A stretch of 64,000 nt of DNA from Sphaerisporangium siamense. Its GTDB lineage: Bacteria; Actinomycetota; Actinomycetes; Streptosporangiales; Streptosporangiaceae. The stretch is taken from positions 1,612,001-1,676,000 of the forward strand of contig NZ_JACHND010000001.1 in assembly GCF_014205275.1 (NCBI RefSeq). Direction: 5' to 3'. Shown one piece after another: positions 1-8,210 of the stretch. Positions within the stretch are counted from its first letter, which is position 1, and every line of letters starts with the position of its first letter. Made by a program: the position numbers and the translations under genes. Under the pieces are notes generated by a model. That model saw only the letters and a program-made list of their open reading frames with translations, was not told the origin of the DNA and ran no database searches.

Positions 1-135
1 GAACGGATCCGCCCCGCCGTACGCCACGACGGTGGCCACCATGAGCCCGGTGAGCACGACGGCGAGCAACACGTCCACCAAGATCGGCTGGAATCGCACC
101 GGCCCACGGTAGCCGCGACGCGGATACGCGGTCAC
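1..135 (-). CDS. Membrane protein N-terminus, possibly a sensor histidine kinase (partial)
   Basis: Only the first 45 codons are inside the window; the gene runs off the left edge. From a GTG at 135 the reading frame gives a short basic N-terminus followed by a hydrophobic segment of about 23 residues (around residues 19-41), so this is the start of an integral membrane protein. The basic leader followed by one membrane segment resembles the start of actinobacterial sensor histidine kinases, but no kinase motif is visible, so that function is a guess. It is divergent from the serine hydrolase gene at 234 and shares a 98-bp promoter region with it that contains an inverted repeat. The ribosome binding site before the GTG is weak, so the start is tentative. 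Confidence 0.4.
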   Translation of the reverse strand, partial: MTAYPRRGYRGPVRFQPILVDVLLAVVLTGLMVATVVAYGGADPF

Positions 136-149
136 CAGCCTGTGGGGGC

Positions 150-183
150 ATTTTCCGCTACCCCTGTGGGGGTACCCGGAAAT
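150..183. promoter_or_regulatory. Imperfect 15-bp inverted repeat in a divergent promoter region
   Basis: Left arm 150-164 (ATTTTCCGCTACCCC) and right arm 169-183 (GGGGTACCCGGAAAT) pair at 12 of 15 positions around a 4-base centre. It lies between the divergent genes that start at 135 (minus) and 234 (plus). The size and position fit a dimeric regulator's operator. No regulator is identified. Confidence 0.4.
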
Positions 184-233
184 GCCGTCGCAGGGTGACG
201 ATAAACCGCTCGCCGATTTCTAGTTTTCTCGGC

Positions 234-1433
234 ATGAGACGAACATTCACATTCGCGACGGCCCTCTGCCTGGCCGTGGGACTTTCGGCCGGCACGGCGG
301 TCGCCTCGGCGGCGCCGGCATCCTCGCCGTCCCGAACATTACAGCGCGACGCCGACCTTCTGGTCGCGGGCGGTTCACCGGGTGCGCTGGTGGAACTGGT
401 CACGCCGCGAGGCCGCGTGAAGGTGCGCAGCGGGTACGGCGACGTGAAGGCCAGGACGCCCGTGCCGTGGGACGCGCGGTTCCGGATCGGCAGCTTCACC
501 AAGATGTACGTGGCCACGACGGTGCTGCGACTCGTGGGCGAGGGGCGGCTGTCCCTTGAGGACACCGTGGACCGGTGGCTGCCGGGAACGGTCGCGGGCA
601 ACGGCAACGACGGACGCCTGATCACCGTCCGGCAGCTGTTGCAGCACACCAGCGGACTGCGTGAGTACGCGCGGGAGATGCCGAGCCTGTTCAAGGAGAA
701 GGACTTCCTGCGCACCCGGTTCGACACGGTCACCGCCGCCGAGGCCGTGCGGCTGGCGACGTCCAAGGCGCCGGACTTCGCGCCGGGCACGAGCTGGGCG
801 TACTCCAACACCAACTACATGCTCGCCGGGATGCTGATCGAGCGCGTGACCGGACGGACGTGGCAGCAGGAGGTGACCGCGCGCGTCATCCGCCCGCTCG
901 GCCTGCGCCACACCTTCGCGCCGGGCACGTCGCCCGCCATCCCCGGCCCGCACGCCAAGGGCTACGACCGGTTCGCGGAGAAGGGCATGGAGGCCGGCCC
1001 CGACGACCCGCTCGGGCCGCCGGTGGACGTGACGCTGATGAACCCGTCCTGGGGCGGCTCGGCGGGTGCGATGATCAGCACCACCGAGGACGGCAACAAG
1101 TTCCTGCGGGCCCTGCTGGGCGGGAAGGTGCTACGGCCCGCGCAGCTCGCGGAGATGAAGCGGACCGTCCCCACCCCGCCGGAGTGGTCGGGGGTGCCCG
1201 GCACCAGGTACGGGCTGGGCCTCATATGGACTCCCAACTCGTGCGGCGGATCGTGGTCGCACGGCGGCACCATCCATGGGTTCCTCACCGGCAACGGCGT
1301 GACCGACGACGGCGAGCGGAGCGTAGTGGTGTCGAGGAACACCCGCACTCCCGTGCCGGCCGGGGGCACCACGGTGCCGGACCAGGACACCGAGCCCGAC
1401 CTCATCGACCACGCCCTCTGCGGCACCGGCTGA
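234..1433 (+). CDS. Secreted serine hydrolase, beta-lactamase/D,D-peptidase family
   Basis: A 399-residue protein of the serine beta-lactamase-like family (class C / R61 D-Ala-D-Ala carboxypeptidase / esterase EstB group). The ATG at 234 gives a clear signal peptide: basic MRR, a hydrophobic core and an Ala-X-Ala site near residue 28, so it is probably exported. The catalytic SxxK motif is S87-F-T-K90. The second motif is Y190-S-N. The third motif, in place of KTG, is the HGG type within WSHGGTIHG near residue 338. All three are intact, so the enzyme is likely active. A GTG 39 bases upstream is in frame but would bury the signal peptide. Whether it is a carboxypeptidase, an esterase or a beta-lactamase cannot be decided from sequence. 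Confidence 0.88.
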   Translation: MRRTFTFATALCLAVGLSAGTAVASAAPASSPSRTLQRDADLLVAGGSPGALVELVTPRGRVKVRSGYGDVKARTPVPWDARFRIGSFTKMYVATTVLRLVGEGRLSLEDTVDRWLPGTVAGNGNDGRLITVRQLLQHTSGLREYAREMPSLFKEKDFLRTRFDTVTAAEAVRLATSKAPDFAPGTSWAYSNTNYMLAGMLIERVTGRTWQQEVTARVIRPLGLRHTFAPGTSPAIPGPHAKGYDRFAEKGMEAGPDDPLGPPVDVTLMNPSWGGSAGAMISTTEDGNKFLRALLGGKVLRPAQLAEMKRTVPTPPEWSGVPGTRYGLGLIWTPNSCGGSWSHGGTIHGFLTGNGVTDDGERSVVVSRNTRTPVPAGGTTVPDQDTEPDLIDHALCGTG

Positions 1434-1498
1434 CACCCCGAGGACCGAGGGCGCGGGCCCAGCACCCGCCGCCCTCTTCGGATCGGGGCGCTGTCGGT

Positions 1499-1526
1499 CG
1501 CCGGGCGGAGCGTGTTCCGCCCGGCG
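1499..1526. terminator. Bidirectional terminator hairpin
   Basis: A perfect 11-bp stem (1499-1509 with 1516-1526) closes a 6-base loop. It sits between the convergent genes ending at 1433 and 1545 and could end both transcripts. Confidence 0.6.
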
Positions 1527-1544
1527 ATGGGCGATCCCGGACGG

Positions 1545-1979
1545 TCAGGGGTTGCCGGAACGGCAGATCGGGGAGGTGTGGTACTCGACGGACGCCCCGG
1601 TGGCGTCGGACACGACCGCTCGGATGTCGTACGCGAAGGTGGGCTGGCAGCCGATCGACACGTAGGCGCGGTCGTTGAACGCCGGCACGTTGTTGCCGTT
1701 CACGTACCAGCGGATGGCGATCGGCGCGACCCCGCCGCTGTAGGACACGTCGCAGAGGAATCGCCGCGCGAGCGGCTCACAGTAGCCGCTGTTCAGGATC
1801 AGAGCCAGCATGGTCGCCGAAGAAGCGGCCGTCGCGGCGGTCGAGGCGGACCTGGACGACGCGGCAGACGTGGTGGACGTGGTGGACGCGGCCGAGGCTG
1901 AAGAGGCGAGCGTGCCGGGTAACGCCAGTAGACCGGCCGTCACCACGGCGGATAACGCGATTTTGAGCGACCTGCGCAT
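1545..1979 (-). CDS. Small secreted protein of unknown function
   Basis: A 144-residue exported protein. The ATG at 1979 is preceded by a strong AAGGAG site and starts a typical signal peptide (MRRSLK, hydrophobic core, SASAAS cleavage region near residue 33). After cleavage comes a Ser/Thr/Ala-rich linker of about 25 residues, then a compact domain of about 80 residues. That domain has three Cys that could form disulfides and the run GGVAPIAIRWYVNG, which resembles a strand of an immunoglobulin-like or PKD-like fold. That fold is inferred from the pattern only. No enzyme motif is seen. It is a single gene, convergent with the serine hydrolase. Confidence 0.7.
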   Translation of the reverse strand: MRRSLKIALSAVVTAGLLALPGTLASSASAASTTSTTSAASSRSASTAATAASSATMLALILNSGYCEPLARRFLCDVSYSGGVAPIAIRWYVNGNNVPAFNDRAYVSIGCQPTFAYDIRAVVSDATGASVEYHTSPICRSGNP

Positions 1980-2135
1980 GTCTGTCTCCTTCTGGGATAG
2001 GACGTGACTGAGGGGCGCGCTGTCATGGGGGTGCGGCAGCCCGTCCATCCCATGATTCGCCGGCGCGGTCGCGGCGGATGACGGTACCGACATTCTTCAC
2101 AAAACGCTGGTGACCGGGAGCTCATCCGACAGCCG

Positions 2136-2168
2136 GAACGCCGCCTCCCGTGAGGGAAGGCGGCGTTC
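2136..2168 (-). terminator. Strong hairpin terminator
   Basis: Arms GAACGCCGCCT (2136-2146) and AGGCGGCGTTC (2158-2168) pair perfectly and are extended inward by CCC/GGG with one bulged A. It lies about 60 bases downstream of the reductase gene that ends at 2231 on the minus strand. Confidence 0.6.
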
Positions 2169-2230
2169 GCGCTTGGCGTGCCATCGACGGCCGTGGTCGT
2201 TCACTCGCCGTCGAGGGGTGTCGTCGTCGG

Positions 2231-2776
2231 CTACTTCGCCACGGCTTCGTAGGCGAGGTGGAGGACGCCGGTCTTGAAGGTCGTCGAGGAGATGAGCTTC
2301 AGGGGGATCTGGACGCCGTCCTCGAACAGCCGCTGGCCGGTGCCGACCGCGATCGGGTGCACCAGCAGGTGGAGCTCGTCGATCAGACCGTGCCGCAGCA
2401 GGGAGCGGACGAGGTTCGTGCTGCCGCTCATGTTGATGTTCAGGCCCGGCTCCTGCTTGATCTTGGTGATCTCTTCGACGAGGTCACCCTTGACCAGAGT
2501 GGAGTTGTTCCAGTCCACCGTGTCCAGCGTCGTCGAGACGACGTACTTGCGGACGTTGTTGATGAAGCCGGCGAACTCATCGTCAGCGGACTGCTTCGGC
2601 CAGTACTCCGCCCACTCTTCGTACATGACGCGCCCCATCAGCATCGCGTCGGCGTCGGCGGCCAGCGCGCCGATGGTCGCCCCCATCTCGTCGTTGAAGT
2701 ACGGGAAGTGCCACTGGTCGGGCGCCTCGACGACGCCGTCCAGCGAGATGAAGAAGGACGCGACGATCTTCCGCAT
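2231..2776 (-). CDS. Dihydrofolate reductase / RibD C-terminal domain family protein
   Basis: A 181-residue protein of the RibD_C/DHFR-like superfamily (PF01872). The N-terminus MRKIVASFFISLDGVVEAP is the family hallmark: a first beta strand followed by SLDG. DADAMLMGRVMYEEWAEYW and NINMSGSTNLVRSLL match the nucleotide-binding and late beta-alpha segments. Stand-alone members are NAD(P)H-dependent reductases of mostly unknown substrate, so no pathway is assigned. The ATG at 2776 is chosen because GGAGGAA sits eight bases upstream and homologues start with M-R-K. It is a single gene with a GACAA-rich element upstream. Confidence 0.85.
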   Translation of the reverse strand: MRKIVASFFISLDGVVEAPDQWHFPYFNDEMGATIGALAADADAMLMGRVMYEEWAEYWPKQSADDEFAGFINNVRKYVVSTTLDTVDWNNSTLVKGDLVEEITKIKQEPGLNINMSGSTNLVRSLLRHGLIDELHLLVHPIAVGTGQRLFEDGVQIPLKLISSTTFKTGVLHLAYEAVAK

Positions 2777-2820
2777 GTCTGGTTTCCTCCGCCTCAGGTT
2801 GTCTGTCTCCACGATGTCAC

Positions 2821-2858
2821 CCGACAATCAAAACTGTCAAGACAATCTCAGTTGTCGG
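2821..2858 (-). promoter_or_regulatory. Candidate promoter/operator with repeated GACAA boxes
   Basis: This 38-bp AT-richer island lies 45 bases upstream of the reductase start. It begins with CCGACAA and ends with TTGTCGG, a 7-bp inverted repeat, and contains two further GACAA/TTGTC boxes. On the minus strand it includes TTGACA, a good -35 element; no convincing -10 follows. The 8-mer ATTGTCGG recurs upstream of the ArsR-type gene at 8792. Confidence 0.4.
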
Positions 2859-2920
2859 TGCGCGGCACAGGACGGCTCACAGGGTGGGACGGCCATGTCG
2901 TGCCGGACGCGGAGCGTGTC

Positions 2921-4558
2921 TCAGAGCTCGTCGGGAGCCGACGTCTCGTGGAGGGCGCCGGAGGTCAGGTGGAGCCAGCGGGTGACGCCGATGGCGTGCA
3001 GGAAGGGCAGGTCGTGGCTGACGACCACGAACGCCCCCTCGTAGGCGTTCAGGGCGTTCTCCAGCTGGCCCGCGCTGGCCAGGTCCAGGTTGTTGGTCGG
3101 CTCGTCCAGCAGGAGCAGGTGCGGCGCGGGCGCGGTGGACAGGACGCAGGCCAGGGTCGCGCGCAGGCGCTCGCCGCCGGACAGGTCCACGGCGCGCAGG
3201 CGCACGCGGTCGCCGCGGAAGAGGAACTGGGCCAGGCGGTGGCGCCGCTCGTTGTCGCCCATCTGGGGCGCGAAGCGGCGCAGGTTGTCCACGACGCTGA
3301 GGTCGAGGTCGAGCAGGTCGAGGCGCTGCGACAGGTACGCCGCCCGGCCCGCCGCCCGGTCGATCCCGCCGGTGGACGGCTCCAGCAGCCCGGCGACGAG
3401 CTTCATCAGCGTGGACTTGCCCGAGCCGTTCGCGCCCAGCAGCGCGACCCGCTCGGGCCCGCGCAGGCTCAGCGTCACGCCCGGAGGCGCGAACACCGGC
3501 TCCCCCGCCCCGTATCCGACGTTGACGTCCTCCAGGGTGAGCACCGTGCGCCCCTCGGGGACGCGGGTCTCGGGCAGGGCGATGGCGATGCGCGCCTCCT
3601 CGCGGAGCGCCTGGTTCGCCTCCTCCAGCCGGGCCTTGGCGTCCGCGGTGCGCTGCTGGTGGACGTCGGCCGACCGCGCCGCCGACTCCTGGGCCTGGCG
3701 CTGCAGCGTGCCCGCGTGGATGCGGGCCAGGCCGAGGGAGCTCTTGTTCCGCTTGGCGTTGCTCGCCCTGCGCTGGGCGCGTTCGCGGGCCTCCTGCGCC
3801 TCGCGCTTCTGGCGGCGCAGTTCCTGCTCGGCGCCGCGCACCGCGCGCTGCGCCGCCTCCTGCTCGCGGTCCACGGCCTCGGTGTAGGCGGTGAAGTTCC
3901 CGCCGTACAGGCGCAGCTCCGCGGGGTGCAGCTCGGCGATGGCCTCCATGCGTTCCAGCAGGGCGCGGTCGTGGCTGACCACCAGCAGGCAGCCCTTCCA
4001 CTCGTCGACGACCTGGTAGAGCCGCTCGCGCGCGGCCCGGTCGAGGTTGTTGGTCGGCTCGTCGAGCAGCAGGACGTCCGGTCGCCGCAGTACCTGGGCG
4101 GCGAGGCCGATGGATATCACCTGGCCGCCGCTGAGCGTGCTGAGCGGCCGGTCCAGCGTCACGTCGCCGAGGCCGAGCCGGTCGAGGACGACGGTGGTGC
4201 GCTCCTCGATGTCCCAGTTGTCGCCGACGGTGGTGAAGTGTTCCTCGCGCACGTCGCCGGCCTCGATGGCGTGCAGCGCGGCGCGGACGGGGGCGATCTG
4301 GAGGGCCTGGTCGACGGTGCCGTCCAGCATCGGCAGGGCCTGCGGCAGGTAGCCGAGCTCGCCCCGCACGGAGACCGAGCCGGCCGTGGGCCGCAGGTCT
4401 CCGGCGATGAGCCGCAGCAGCGTGCTCTTGCCCGATCCGTTGGGGCCGACGAGGCCGGTGCGGCCGCTGCCGAGGGCGAAGGACAGGCCGTCGAAGACGG
4501 GGGTGTCGTCCGGCCAGGCGAACGACAGGTCGGTGCAGACGATGGTGGCGTCGGACAT
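2921..4558 (-). CDS. ABC-F family ATPase, likely ribosome-protection type
   Basis: A 545-residue protein with two ABC ATPase domains and no membrane segments, which defines the ABC-F family. The first domain has Walker A GPNGSGKST, signature LSGGQ and Walker B DVLLLDEPTNNLD. The second has GANGSGKST, LSGGE and HLLLLDEPTNNLD. Between them is a charged, helical, Arg/Glu/Gln-rich linker (about residues 240-345) of the kind that enters the ribosomal E-site and reaches the peptidyl transferase centre. Members act on translating ribosomes, and many actinomycete ones give macrolide, lincosamide or streptogramin resistance. Resistance here is an inference. The ATG at 4558 is the family start. A 326-bp leader separates it from the next gene. 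Confidence 0.87.
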   Translation of the reverse strand: MSDATIVCTDLSFAWPDDTPVFDGLSFALGSGRTGLVGPNGSGKSTLLRLIAGDLRPTAGSVSVRGELGYLPQALPMLDGTVDQALQIAPVRAALHAIEAGDVREEHFTTVGDNWDIEERTTVVLDRLGLGDVTLDRPLSTLSGGQVISIGLAAQVLRRPDVLLLDEPTNNLDRAARERLYQVVDEWKGCLLVVSHDRALLERMEAIAELHPAELRLYGGNFTAYTEAVDREQEAAQRAVRGAEQELRRQKREAQEARERAQRRASNAKRNKSSLGLARIHAGTLQRQAQESAARSADVHQQRTADAKARLEEANQALREEARIAIALPETRVPEGRTVLTLEDVNVGYGAGEPVFAPPGVTLSLRGPERVALLGANGSGKSTLMKLVAGLLEPSTGGIDRAAGRAAYLSQRLDLLDLDLSVVDNLRRFAPQMGDNERRHRLAQFLFRGDRVRLRAVDLSGGERLRATLACVLSTAPAPHLLLLDEPTNNLDLASAGQLENALNAYEGAFVVVSHDLPFLHAIGVTRWLHLTSGALHETSAPDEL

Positions 4559-4612
4559 CAGCGTTTCCCGAGGACGTGAAGCCCGGCCTGGGGGAGCGCG
4601 TGCCACGACGAG

Positions 4613-4629
4613 GGGGCCGTACGGGCCCC
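4613..4629 (-). promoter_or_regulatory. GC-rich hairpin in the ABC-F leader
   Basis: GGGGCC (4613-4618) pairs with GGCCCC (4624-4629) around a 5-base loop, about 55 bases before the ABC-F start. Together with the short upstream reading frame at 4764-4796 it could form an attenuator. In DNA this GC-rich a short hairpin may be chance. Confidence 0.3.
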
Positions 4630-4763
4630 GGCATGGTCGGACGCGCGCCAGGCCGGCGCATGGGCATGATGGTGGACGGATACCGCGGGCCCGGGCGCGC
4701 TCCACGCGCGAACCGGACCGGCGCGTCACCTCGCGTCGCGCGGTGGTGACGGGCGGCGGGGTA

Positions 4764-4796
4764 TCACTCGGAGGTGTCGTCCTCGCTGACCAGCAT
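4764..4796 (-). CDS. Candidate 10-residue leader peptide upstream of the ABC-F gene
   Basis: An ATG at 4796 begins a 10-codon frame (MLVSEDDTSE, stop TGA). It has a strong GGAGG ribosome binding site eight bases upstream, better than that of many genes nearby. It lies 205 bases before the ABC-F start codon on the same strand. Leader peptides whose ribosome stalling controls an ABC-F gene are well known in Firmicutes and actinomycetes. The coupling proposed here is inferred from position and ribosome binding site alone. Confidence 0.35.
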   Translation of the reverse strand: MLVSEDDTSE

Positions 4797-4884
4797 GCTG
4801 GGGCCTCCGTGCCTCGGCGATGTCCCCGAACGGGGTTCGCATCGCATGCTACCACCGGGCGCCGCGCGCCCGGCTCGCCCGCCA

Positions 4885-5352
4885 TTACGCCTCAGCGGCC
4901 TCCAGGACCAGGAGGATGTGCTCGTCGTCGCCGTCCCGGGCGGTGCCCGCGCGGCGGAAGCCGCTCTTCTCCAGCAGGCGCACGGACGCGGTGTTTCCCG
5001 CGAACGGGTCGGCGTACAGAGGCCGGGTCTTCTCACGGCTCAGGAAGAGGGCGAGCGCCCGGGTGGCGACGCCCCGGCCCCAGAACGGACGGCCGAACAC
5101 GTAGCCGATGTAACGTTCGTCCTTCTCCCACCAGGACACGATGTTGCCCGCGACCTCGCCGTCCACGGTGACGGTCTGCACCAGGGCGGTGGGATCGCCG
5201 AGCACCCTCGTGGTCCAGTGCGTCATGAAGACGTCCCGCTCGCGGGGCGTGAACCTGGACCGCCGCACCGCCTCGGGATCGTGTTCGTGCCGCAGGAACA
5301 CTTCGAGGTCGGGTGGTTCGACGTCGCGCAGCCGCAGCTCTTCGTCGCTCAT
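4885..5352 (-). CDS. GNAT family N-acetyltransferase (RimJ/RimL-like)
   Basis: A 155-residue acetyl-CoA-dependent acetyltransferase. The acetyl-CoA-binding segment is seen as GRPFWGRGVATRAL (the R/QxxGxG/A-type motif A), followed by the typical NTASVRLLEKSGFRR of the RimJ/RimL subgroup. The substrate could be a protein N-terminus, an amino acid or a small molecule; the sequence does not say. The ATG at 5352 (MSDEELRL) is preferred over an in-frame upstream start at 5460, whose N-terminal extension would run into the divergent DUF72 gene. It is divergent from that gene with a 106-bp spacer. Confidence 0.82.
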   Translation of the reverse strand: MSDEELRLRDVEPPDLEVFLRHEHDPEAVRRSRFTPRERDVFMTHWTTRVLGDPTALVQTVTVDGEVAGNIVSWWEKDERYIGYVFGRPFWGRGVATRALALFLSREKTRPLYADPFAGNTASVRLLEKSGFRRAGTARDGDDEHILLVLEAAEA

Positions 5353-5458
5353 GAGGCCCGAGTCTCGCACCGGCCACCGACATTTTCCGTGGACCGCGAG
5401 GCGGGAAGAGGCGGAACGGGTGCGTCCGGTGCGCCGCGGCTTGGATACCGTCGGGTGC

Positions 5459-6310
5459 ATGCGGCTTCATGTGGGATGCGCGATGTGGACGCATACGTCA
5501 TGGCAGGGGAGGCTCCTGCCGCATCCGCTTCCGCCCGGGGAGCGGCTGCGGGCCTACGCGACCTGGTGCAACGCCGTCGAGGGCAACACGACGTTCTACG
5601 CGACGCCGTCGCGGAGCACGGTCGAGTCGTGGGCGCGGCAGATCGCCCCCGACTTCCGCTTCCTGGTCAAGCTGCCCAAGACGGTGACGCACGAGCGCCG
5701 CCTCACCGACGCCGGTGAGCAGCTCCGGCCGTTCCTGCACGCGATCGAGCCGCTCGGGCCGCGCGTCCAGGCCCTCTGGGTGCAGCTTCCGGGGACGTTC
5801 GGGCCGTCCGACGTCGAGACTCTCGCGGGTTTCCTGCGCGGGCTGCCCGATACCTACAGGTACGCCGTCGAGGTGCGTCACCGCGCCTTCTTCCAGGACG
5901 GGCGAGCGGAACGGCTCCTCGAAGGCGCGCTCGCCGAGTTCGGCGCGGAGTGGATCCCCTTCGACACCGTCGATCTGTTCCAGCGCCCGCCCGCCACGGA
6001 CGCCGAGCGGGAGGCGTGGTCGAGGAAGCCGCGCATGCCGCGCCGGTCGAAGGCCCTCACGGCTCGTCCGATCGTGCGCTACATCGGCAGGGACGACGCG
6101 GCGCTCACGGTCGAGGGGCGGCGGCACTGGGCCGAGACGGTGGCGGGGTGGCTGCGCGAGGGCCGTTCGCCGACCGTGTTCATCCACACCCCCGACAACA
6201 CCGAGGCCCTCACGCTCGCCCGGCGCTTCCACGACGACGTGCGGGCGCTGGTGCCCGAGGTCGAGCCCTTGCCCGAGCCCATGCCGGCCGAGCCCCTGAC
6301 CCTGTTCTGA
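5459..6310 (+). CDS. DUF72 domain protein
   Basis: A 283-residue member of the DUF72 family (PF01904), predicted TIM-barrel proteins of unknown activity. Recognisable features are the start (RLHVGCAMW), the NTTFYATPS segment with WARQIAPDFRFLVKLPKTVTHE, and late barrel strands such as PTVFIHTPDNTEAL. The family N-terminus matches the ATG at 5459. Members are soluble and cytoplasmic; no pathway is assigned. It is convergent with the acetyltransferase that follows. Confidence 0.85.
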   Translation: MRLHVGCAMWTHTSWQGRLLPHPLPPGERLRAYATWCNAVEGNTTFYATPSRSTVESWARQIAPDFRFLVKLPKTVTHERRLTDAGEQLRPFLHAIEPLGPRVQALWVQLPGTFGPSDVETLAGFLRGLPDTYRYAVEVRHRAFFQDGRAERLLEGALAEFGAEWIPFDTVDLFQRPPATDAEREAWSRKPRMPRRSKALTARPIVRYIGRDDAALTVEGRRHWAETVAGWLREGRSPTVFIHTPDNTEALTLARRFHDDVRALVPEVEPLPEPMPAEPLTLF

Positions 6311-6321
6311 GGCGGACGGGC

Positions 6322-6870
6322 CTACGCCCCGGCCCCTGGATGCCGGTCGATGCGGTAGACGTAATGGGCCCAGTCGTCGATGGGGTTATCCGGCTCCAGG
6401 TCGCCCTCGGCGACGCGGCGCAGCCCGGCCTTCTCCAGCGCCCGCCACGACCTGCGGTTGGCCGCGGACACCGGGACGAGCACGCAGGTCGCCGCCGGGA
6501 TGTCCGTCCACGTCCTTTCGACGACCGTGCGGATCATCTCGGTGCCGAGGCCGACGCCGACCCGCGCGGGGTCGCCGATGAGGTAGTCGATGCCCACCGC
6601 GCCCTCCGGGACCTTGACGACGGGCGCCAGCTCGGCGACGTATTCGGGGACGTCGGCGTACTTCGAGCGCTGGACCAGCCCGAGCGGCCGGCCGTCGTGG
6701 AAGACGAGCAGGTCCTCGGAGGGATCTTCGCCGCGGGTGGCGGGGCCGAAGTCGCGTGCCACCCCCTCGGGGGAGGTGTCGTGGTTCCACCACCGGGCCA
6801 CGTGCGGCTGCTCCAGCCACTCGCGCAGCAGCGGGAAGTCCTGCTCGGTCAGACGGCGCCATGTGATCAT
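6322..6870 (-). CDS. GNAT acetyltransferase resembling aminoglycoside 6'-N-acetyltransferase
   Basis: A 182-residue GNAT protein. The order of features (WRRLTEQDFPLLREWLEQPHV, RWW, then VGIDYLIGDP, GVGLGTEMIR and NRRSWRALEKAGLRRV) is that of the AAC(6')-type and siderophore-acetyltransferase-like subgroup, in which the central acetyl-CoA loop is xGxGxG. Many chromosomal relatives have no proven role in resistance, so an aminoglycoside substrate is only possible. The ATG at 6870 has GGAGG upstream. It is convergent with DUF72, and no partner gene is present. Confidence 0.78.
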   Translation of the reverse strand: MITWRRLTEQDFPLLREWLEQPHVARWWNHDTSPEGVARDFGPATRGEDPSEDLLVFHDGRPLGLVQRSKYADVPEYVAELAPVVKVPEGAVGIDYLIGDPARVGVGLGTEMIRTVVERTWTDIPAATCVLVPVSAANRRSWRALEKAGLRRVAEGDLEPDNPIDDWAHYVYRIDRHPGAGA

Positions 6871-7024
6871 CTGGGCCTCCGGGTGCGAGGTGGCGTCAGG
6901 CAGGTGGGGGCCGCCGCCCGCGGATCGGTTCACGCGGGATGCCGACGGTAGCAACGCCGTACGACCGCCGGCATCCGAATATCTCGCGGCGGCACCTGGA
7001 TCGCCGCGCCGGGACGCGCGCGGG

Positions 7025-7435
7025 TCATTCCGCGCCGGTGCCCAGCACCTTCCGCGGGGTCAGCCGGATCACGACGCGGACGACCTCCGGGGGAAGGGCC
7101 AGATACTCCTCGCCCGCGCCCGCCCCCTCGTACCGCTCGGCGAGCGCCACGGCCAGGGCGCGCCCGGCGTCCTCGGTCACGGTGGCGGTGCCGCGCACCT
7201 CGATGTACGTGAGCGGGTCGGCCTTGTCGTAGACGCAGAGGCTCGCCCGGGGGTCGCGCCGTAGGTTCTTCTCCTTGCGCCTGCCCTGGGCGGTGGAGAT
7301 GAGCACGTCGTCCCCGTCTCTGCCGACCCACACCACGGAGGTCTGCGGGCTCCCGTCCGGGTTCAGGGTGCCGAGGATTCCCACGTTGGCGCCGTCGATG
7401 AGCTTCCGCGCGCCGTCGCCGAGTGTGACCGTCAT
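7025..7435 (-). CDS. PPOX-class F420-dependent flavin/deazaflavin oxidoreductase family protein
   Basis: A 136-residue split-beta-barrel protein of the pyridoxamine 5'-phosphate oxidase-like group, the actinobacterial TIGR03618-type F420 family. The N-terminal strand pattern NVGILGTLNPDGSPQTSVVWV and the segment GRRKEKNLRRDPRASLCV, which contacts the cofactor phosphate, are both present. Such proteins bind F420, FMN or haem and reduce varied substrates; the substrate is unknown. It is a single gene with no operon partner. Confidence 0.83.
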   Translation of the reverse strand: MTVTLGDGARKLIDGANVGILGTLNPDGSPQTSVVWVGRDGDDVLISTAQGRRKEKNLRRDPRASLCVYDKADPLTYIEVRGTATVTEDAGRALAVALAERYEGAGAGEEYLALPPEVVRVVIRLTPRKVLGTGAE

Positions 7436-7515
7436 GATCGGTAGCCTAACTCTCGGCCTCTGGGGACGGGCGGTTCCTCACCGGGCCGCACGACGACGCG
7501 CGGGGAGCCGAGGTC

Positions 7516-7866
7516 CTACTCTTCGTCCAGCTTCACGGCCTGCTTGATGTAGTCGCGCAGGGCGGGCTCGTTCAGGGACTCCAGCGTCTTGATCTTGACG
7601 TGCCGCGTGGTCTTCCCGATGCCGTCCAGCAGGCCGTGGGAGTCCTGGAACTCCGCGCCGCGCGTGAAGGCGAAGGTGATGTGGGTCTTGCTCGTGCTGA
7701 TGATCGCCAGGTTCCCGTTGGCCTTCCACGCCGGGGACCCGCGGCTGATGATCTCTTCGGAGGCGGGGGCCTCCTGCTTCATGAGGGAGCGGAGCTTTTC
7801 CACGATGCCCTGATGCTGGGGAAGCACCTTGGTCTTGACGAACTCGTCCACTTCTTTGCTGCTCAC
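7516..7866 (-). CDS. DUF1801 domain protein
   Basis: A 116-residue protein of the DUF1801 (YdhG-like) family. Characteristic parts are the opening helix with KVLPQHQGIVEKLRSLM, the central ISRGSPAWKANGNLAII, the strand THITFAFTRGAEFQD and the closing segment RHVKIKTLESLNEPALRDYIKQAV. The fold is known but the function is not. The start is a GTG at 7866 with a near-consensus AAGGAGG eight bases upstream. It is a single gene. Confidence 0.82.
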   Translation of the reverse strand: MSSKEVDEFVKTKVLPQHQGIVEKLRSLMKQEAPASEEIISRGSPAWKANGNLAIISTSKTHITFAFTRGAEFQDSHGLLDGIGKTTRHVKIKTLESLNEPALRDYIKQAVKLDEE

Positions 7867-8210
7867 CGCGAACCTCCTTGCTCGTTGCCGTGGCTTTCAC
7901 GCCAAAGGCGCCGGCGTGGTCATGGCCTCGCTCGTATCGCATTGTCGCTTCGTTAAGCGAAAAGCGCCTTCGTGGGAGGGCGCCCGCGTCCGGGACGGAG
8001 CGTCGTTCCGCGTCCAGCATCGCATAGCGGGATGGCCGTAGGCAGGGGGCACGTCACCGGGGAACGTGAGGAACAGGGGTCGTGTAGGGGTTGATCCGGC
8101 ACGCTCGCGGATGTGCGCGCACGCCGTGCGAGAGGGCGATTTCCGCAGGGCGGGCGGCGATTCTCATTATGCGATTTCCCGCGCCGCGGCCGGTAGGGGA
8201 AAGGCGGCGT

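Noticed and set aside
2150..4579. Plus-strand open frame of 809 codons
   Set aside because: It lies opposite the reductase and ABC-F genes, both with unmistakable motifs; no domain is visible in the long frame.
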